Source: Gammaproteobacteria bacterium
GTDB lineage: Bacteria > Pseudomonadota > Gammaproteobacteria > HK1
DNA: 7,605 nucleotides
Assembly: GCA_020444775.1 (NCBI GenBank)
Contig: JAGRHX010000009.1
Coordinates: forward strand, 1-7,605
Direction: 5' to 3'
In this document: piece by piece, positions 4,413 to 7,605 of the stretch
Numbering within the stretch: the stretch's first letter is position 1
Layout of the letters: each line of letters begins with the position of its first letter
Translations under genes and position numbers: made by a program
The notes under the pieces: model-generated
Seen by the model: the letters and a program-made list of their open reading frames with translations, nothing else
Told to the model about the DNA's origin: nothing
Database searches by the model: none

Positions 4413-6016
4413 GCGCGGCCCACAATGGTTCGATGAGTGATTCGATGAGCAAGCCACGCACGAGTCGCCGATTGAGCATGCTGCTCGCTGGTCTCGTCGA
4501 GCTACCGACCGGCATGGATCGCGATGTGCTGGCGCTCAGCGAGGACAGCCGACGGGTGGTCGAGGGCAGCCTGTTCATCGCCCGGCAGGGGAGTCGCGAT
4601 CGTGGTGACCGCTACCTGGACGAGGCGGTCGAGCGTGGCGCGATCGCGATACTGCGGCAGGGGGCGGACGTGGTATCGCTGCGCGGCAAGGGGACCGCGC
4701 GATCGGTGGTCGAGATCGGTGCCACGGATCTCATGCACGCGGCGGGCACGATAGCGGATCGGTTCCATGGCCATGCCTCGGCGCGTTGCACCGTGGTCGC
4801 GGTCACCGGAACCAACGGTAAGACCAGCGTGAGCCATTTCATCGCGCAGGCGCTCGATGACCTGGGGTTGGGACCGAGCGGACTCATCGGCACCTTGGGC
4901 TGCGGATTCCGCGGCGCGCTGCGCGACGTGGGCCTGACCACACCGGGACTGTTGGATCTGCATGCCGAGATCGCGCAGATGGTCGAGGTCGGGGCACGTT
5001 ATGTGATTGCCGAGGCATCCTCGCACGCGCTCGAGCAGCGTCGCCTCGAAGGGCTGAAGGTGGACACCGCGGTATTCACCAATCTGTCCCGCGATCACCT
5101 TGATTACCACGGCGATCTGAACAGCTATGCGGCCGCCAAGCGGTGCCTGTTCACGCGGGCCGAGATCGCGCGTGTGGCCTTGAATGCCGACGACCCGCTG
5201 TCCATCGAGATCCACGACGATCTGCGGCGCCGGGCTGCGCACGCGGGCGTGCGGATCCTGCGCTACGGGCGCGCTGCCGATGCTGACGTACGTGCCAGCT
5301 CGGTGCAGGTTGACGGGGTCGAGCAACGTGCGCGCGTGTGGACGAAGGAAGGCTGCGCCGAGCTACGTCTAGGGCTGGTAGGGCAGTTCAACCTGGACAA
5401 TGCGTTGGCCGCGCTGAGCGTGTTGTTGTTGCACGACGTCAGGCTCGGCACCGCCTGCGACGCCCTGCACGATCTGATGCCGGTGGCCGGCCGACTGCAG
5501 CGTATCGAGGCCCCGGGCGGCGCCACGACCGATGATCCTACACCCGCTGATCCTACACCCGTGGTGTTGGTCGACTACGCGCATACACCGGATGCCCTGG
5601 CGCGGGCGTTGGAAGCTGCCCGTACGACTACCAGCGGTCATCTGTGGTGCGTATTCGGCTGCGGCGGCGACCGCGATGCCGGCAAGCGGGCGCAGATGGG
5701 GGCCGTTGCCGAAGGCTACGCCGACCGGGTGGTGGTCACAGACGACAATCCGCGTGGCGAGGACGGCGACGTGATCGTCAGCGCCATCCTGTCCGGCATG
5801 CAGCGACCGGAGTCGGCTGTGGTGGAGCGGGATCGCGCGGCCGCCATCCGAGTGGCCATCGCCCAGGCGCACGCGACCGACTGCGTGCTGATCGCCGGCA
5901 AGGGTCACGAGCTCTACCAGCTGGTCTCCCGACACCGCATCCCTTTCAGTGACGCGGAGCAGGCCACGTCGGCTTTGCTGGCCCGGGTCCGCGAGCGAGG
6001 GTCACGCGCATGCTGA
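4409..6016 (+). CDS. murE: UDP-MurNAc-tripeptide synthetase MurE (meso-DAP adding)
   Basis: MurE is the cytoplasmic ATP-dependent ligase that adds the third residue of the peptidoglycan stem to UDP-MurNAc-L-Ala-D-Glu. Seen in 535 residues (E. coli 495): an N-terminal UDP-binding domain with SEDSRRV (44-50), the ATP loop TGTNGKTS (133-140), TTPG (177-180), EASSH (202-206), FTNLSRDHLDYHGD (223-236), and Lys244 in AAAK, the position of the carbamylated lysine. Then come GRLQRIE (361-367), VDYAHTPDAL (388-397), FGCGGDRD (416-423) and GKGHE (497-501). DNPR (446-449) is the motif for meso-diaminopimelate, so a DAP-type wall is expected. A duplicated DPTPA/DPTPV segment (376-385) lies at the junction to the C-terminal domain. 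ATG 4409 overlaps the ftsI stop and follows AAGGCGG (4395-4401); it gives about 14 residues more than the later Met13. The C-terminus overlaps murF by 7 nt. Confidence 0.97.
   Translation: MSAAHNGSMSDSMSKPRTSRRLSMLLAGLVELPTGMDRDVLALSEDSRRVVEGSLFIARQGSRDRGDRYLDEAVERGAIAILRQGADVVSLRGKGTARSVVEIGATDLMHAAGTIADRFHGHASARCTVVAVTGTNGKTSVSHFIAQALDDLGLGPSGLIGTLGCGFRGALRDVGLTTPGLLDLHAEIAQMVEVGARYVIAEASSHALEQRRLEGLKVDTAVFTNLSRDHLDYHGDLNSYAAAKRCLFTRAEIARVALNADDPLSIEIHDDLRRRAAHAGVRILRYGRAADADVRASSVQVDGVEQRARVWTKEGCAELRLGLVGQFNLDNALAALSVLLLHDVRLGTACDALHDLMPVAGRLQRIEAPGGATTDDPTPADPTPVVLVDYAHTPDALARALEAARTTTSGHLWCVFGCGGDRDAGKRAQMGAVAEGYADRVVVTDDNPRGEDGDVIVSAILSGMQRPESAVVERDRAAAIRVAIAQAHATDCVLIAGKGHELYQLVSRHRIPFSDAEQATSALLARVRERGSRAC
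5533..5562 (+). repeat. 15-bp tandem duplication inside murE
   Basis: Two adjacent 15-bp units, 5533-5547 and 5548-5562, share TGATCCTACACCCG and differ only in their last base (C versus T). The unit keeps the reading frame and encodes DPTPA then DPTPV. It sits in the linker just before VVLVDYAHTP, where E. coli MurE has a short APGKPT segment. It looks like a recent slippage expansion in a tolerant linker. Confidence 0.85.
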
Positions 6017-7407
6017 ACCTGAGCGTGATGGAGCTGGCGAGCGTGTTGCAGGCCTCCTGCTGCAATCTGCCGCGATCGGCTGAGACGCGACGTGTGATCG
6101 GCGTATGCACCGACAGCCGTCGGCTGCAACCGGGCAACCTGTTCGTCGCCCTGCGCGGTCCGAACTTCGACGGACATCGATTCGTCGCGAGCGCGGCCGA
6201 GGCGGGTGCCGTGGCAGCCCTGGTCGATCATTGTGTACAGGCCGAGCTGCCACAGGTGCAGGTCGATGACACCCTACGCGCGCTCGGCGCTTTGGCCGCG
6301 GATTGGCGTGCCCGGCACACGCCGCGGGCCCTGGGCGTGACCGGTAGCAACGGCAAGACCACGGTGAAGAACATGCTCGCCACGATCCTAGCTGGCGAGG
6401 CGCCGACCCTGGCGACCCGTGGCAACCTCAACAACGAGATCGGTGTCCCGTTGACATTGTTCGGACTCGACTCCAGTGTTCGCTATCTGGTGGTGGAGAT
6501 GGGCGCCAATCATGTTGGCGAGATTCGGTATCTGGCTGGCATCGCCCGACCACAGGTGGGCGTGATCACACAGATTGCGCCCGCGCACATCGAGGGTTTT
6601 GGCAGCGTTGAGAACGTCGCGCGGGCCAAGGCCGAGCTGTTCGAGGCGTTGCCACAGGACGGTGTCGCGGTGGTCAACGCCGAGGACCGTTTCCAGGCGC
6701 TGCTTCGGGAGCGGGCCGGTGGACGCCGATGTCTGAGCTTCGGCACACAGCCGCAGGCCGACGTGTCGGTCAGCGCGGTGGTGGACGGAAACGTTCAGCG
6801 ACTGCAACTGCGGACCCCGATCGGACTCATCGATGCGCGCCTTGCATTGCCCGGACGCCACAACGCCATGAACGCCGCGGCAGCATGCGCGGCGGCGATC
6901 GCGGCCGGCGTGTCGGCGAGCGCGATTTCCGAGGGGCTGAGCCGGGTCGTGGCCGAGCAGGGCCGCTTGCAGACGATCCTCCTGTGCGGTGGGCAGCGTC
7001 TGCTGGACGACACCTACAACGCCAATCCCGAGAGCCTGCGTGCCGGGCTCGAGGTACTGCAGGCGCTGTCCGGGCAGCACTGGCTGGTCCTGGGTGAGAT
7101 GGGCGAGCTCGGCGAAGCGGGTATCGAGTATCACCGGCAGGTTGCCGGGCAGGCTCGTGCGCACGGCGTTCGACGACTGTTCACGCTGGGGGAGATGGCA
7201 CGTCACGCGAGCGATGCATTTGGCGAAGGTGCGCTGCATTTCGACGATCGCGAGACGCTGAGCGAGTATCTGCGCGAACGGCTGACCCGCGCCCATGAGG
7301 AGCTGGACGAACCCGTGAACGTCCTGGTCAAAGGCTCGCGTGTGATGCGCATGGAGCAGGTGGTGGAGGTCTTGCGGACGGAGGGGCGGACATGTTGCTC
7401 GCACTGA
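6010..7407 (+). CDS. murF: UDP-MurNAc-tripeptide D-Ala-D-Ala ligase MurF
   Basis: MurF adds the D-alanyl-D-alanine dipeptide to UDP-MurNAc-tripeptide, the last cytoplasmic step of precursor peptide synthesis. The 465-residue length is close to E. coli (452). Seen: an N-terminal substrate domain with [15 protein letters not shown] (34-48), the ATP loop TGSNGKTT (111-118), [13 protein letters not shown] (138-150), [10 protein letters not shown] (163-172), AHIEGFGS (192-199), [10 protein letters not shown] (280-289), then the C-terminal domain with [13 protein letters not shown] (331-343), VLGEMGELG (360-368) and VKGSR (440-444). ATG 6010 lies 8 nt after GAGGG (5997-6001) and overlaps the end of murE by 7 nt. 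The 3' end overlaps mraY by 16 nt. The N-terminal region (residues 14-24) has an unusual CC pair, and TCCSH at the C-terminus lies in the mraY overlap, so that part of the sequence is constrained by two frames. Confidence 0.97.
   Translation: MLNLSVMELASVLQASCCNLPRSAETRRVIGVCTDSRRLQPGNLFVALRGPNFDGHRFVASAAEAGAVAALVDHCVQAELPQVQVDDTLRALGALAADWRARHTPRALGVTGSNGKTTVKNMLATILAGEAPTLATRGNLNNEIGVPLTLFGLDSSVRYLVVEMGANHVGEIRYLAGIARPQVGVITQIAPAHIEGFGSVENVARAKAELFEALPQDGVAVVNAEDRFQALLRERAGGRRCLSFGTQPQADVSVSAVVDGNVQRLQLRTPIGLIDARLALPGRHNAMNAAAACAAAIAAGVSASAISEGLSRVVAEQGRLQTILLCGGQRLLDDTYNANPESLRAGLEVLQALSGQHWLVLGEMGELGEAGIEYHRQVAGQARAHGVRRLFTLGEMARHASDAFGEGALHFDDRETLSEYLRERLTRAHEELDEPVNVLVKGSRVMRMEQVVEVLRTEGRTCCSH
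7380..7386 (+). promoter_or_regulatory. mraY ribosome binding site inside murF
   Basis: GGAGGGG ends 5 nt before ATG 7392. It is one of the best Shine-Dalgarno matches in the window and lies within murF coding sequence. This suggests that mraY can recruit ribosomes itself even though it overlaps murF. Confidence 0.75.
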
Positions 7408-7605
7408 GCGAATGGCTGACCCAGTACCACGGCGCATTCGATGTGTTCCGCTACCTGACCCTGCGCGGCATTCTCGGTGTGCTGACCGCGCTGACCATCT
7501 CCCTGCTGGTCGGTCCGATCATGATCCGGCGATTGTCGATGTCGCAGATCGGTGAGACGGTTCGCGAGGACGGGCCTCAATCACATCTGTCCAAGGCCGG
7601 CACGC
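7392..7605 (+). CDS. mraY: Phospho-MurNAc-pentapeptide transferase MraY, 5' part (71 codons)
   Basis: MraY is the polytopic inner-membrane enzyme that transfers phospho-MurNAc-pentapeptide from UDP to undecaprenyl phosphate, making lipid I. Only the first 71 codons are in the window; the gene runs off the right edge. The N-terminus [12 protein letters not shown], the [12 protein letters not shown] segment (16-27), the first membrane span (about 26-45, LLVGPIMI) and [14 protein letters not shown] (58-71) line up closely with E. coli MraY (NDGPESHFSKRGT). The strong ribosome binding site and the 16-nt overlap with murF support ATG 7392. The catalytic aspartates lie further downstream and cannot be checked. 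Its substrate is the MurF product, which fits the gene order. Confidence 0.96.
   Translation, partial: MLLALSEWLTQYHGAFDVFRYLTLRGILGVLTALTISLLVGPIMIRRLSMSQIGETVREDGPQSHLSKAGT

Noticed and set aside
1..7605. Mobile elements, CRISPR arrays, tRNA genes or signs of horizontal transfer
   Set aside because: No transposase, terminal repeats, spaced direct-repeat array or cloverleaf was seen, and the genes form a continuous conserved housekeeping cluster with uniform composition.

Overview
The window is the 5' part of a canonical division and cell wall (dcw) cluster, all on the + strand, preceded by the 3' end of the RNase P RNA gene. The gene order mraZ-rsmH-ftsL-ftsI-murE-murF-mraY, the high GC content, the protein sequences (a 152-residue MraZ with an MFRG start, an FtsL with an IEW heptad block, and a MurE with the meso-DAP motif DNPR) and rnpB directly upstream, an arrangement I recall from Pseudomonas, all point to a gammaproteobacterium. 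It looks like one outside the Enterobacterales, possibly near the Chromatiales or Ectothiorhodospiraceae; I cannot name a genus.

Layout: 1-150 is the 3' part of rnpB. 151-420 is a non-coding control region. It has an AT-rich stretch with a perfect 8-bp inverted repeat, then a sigma70-like promoter (TTGACA at 321), then TGG boxes at exact 10-bp spacing that match the known MraZ operator pattern. mraZ (421-879) encodes the autoregulator. 880-1062 is a gap between mraZ and rsmH, a junction that is nearly gapless in E. coli. A 56-codon open frame almost exactly fills it; its ATG overlaps the mraZ stop (TGATG) and its stop lies 13 nt before rsmH. rsmH, ftsL, ftsI, murE, murF and the first 71 codons of mraY follow with overlaps or a 3-nt gap.

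How they work together: MraZ tunes transcription of the cluster. RsmH methylates 16S rRNA. FtsL and FtsI are membrane parts of the septal peptidoglycan machine. MurE adds meso-diaminopimelate and MurF adds D-Ala-D-Ala to the UDP-MurNAc peptide, and MraY moves the product to undecaprenyl phosphate to make lipid I. The tight packing implies one co-transcribed, translationally coupled unit.

I see no new multi-gene system, mobile element, CRISPR array or tRNA. The observations most worth a second look are the small ORF between mraZ and rsmH, the phased MraZ boxes that run through the ribosome binding site, two in-frame tandem duplications (12 bp and 15 bp), the long FtsL tail, and the AT-rich inverted repeat behind rnpB.
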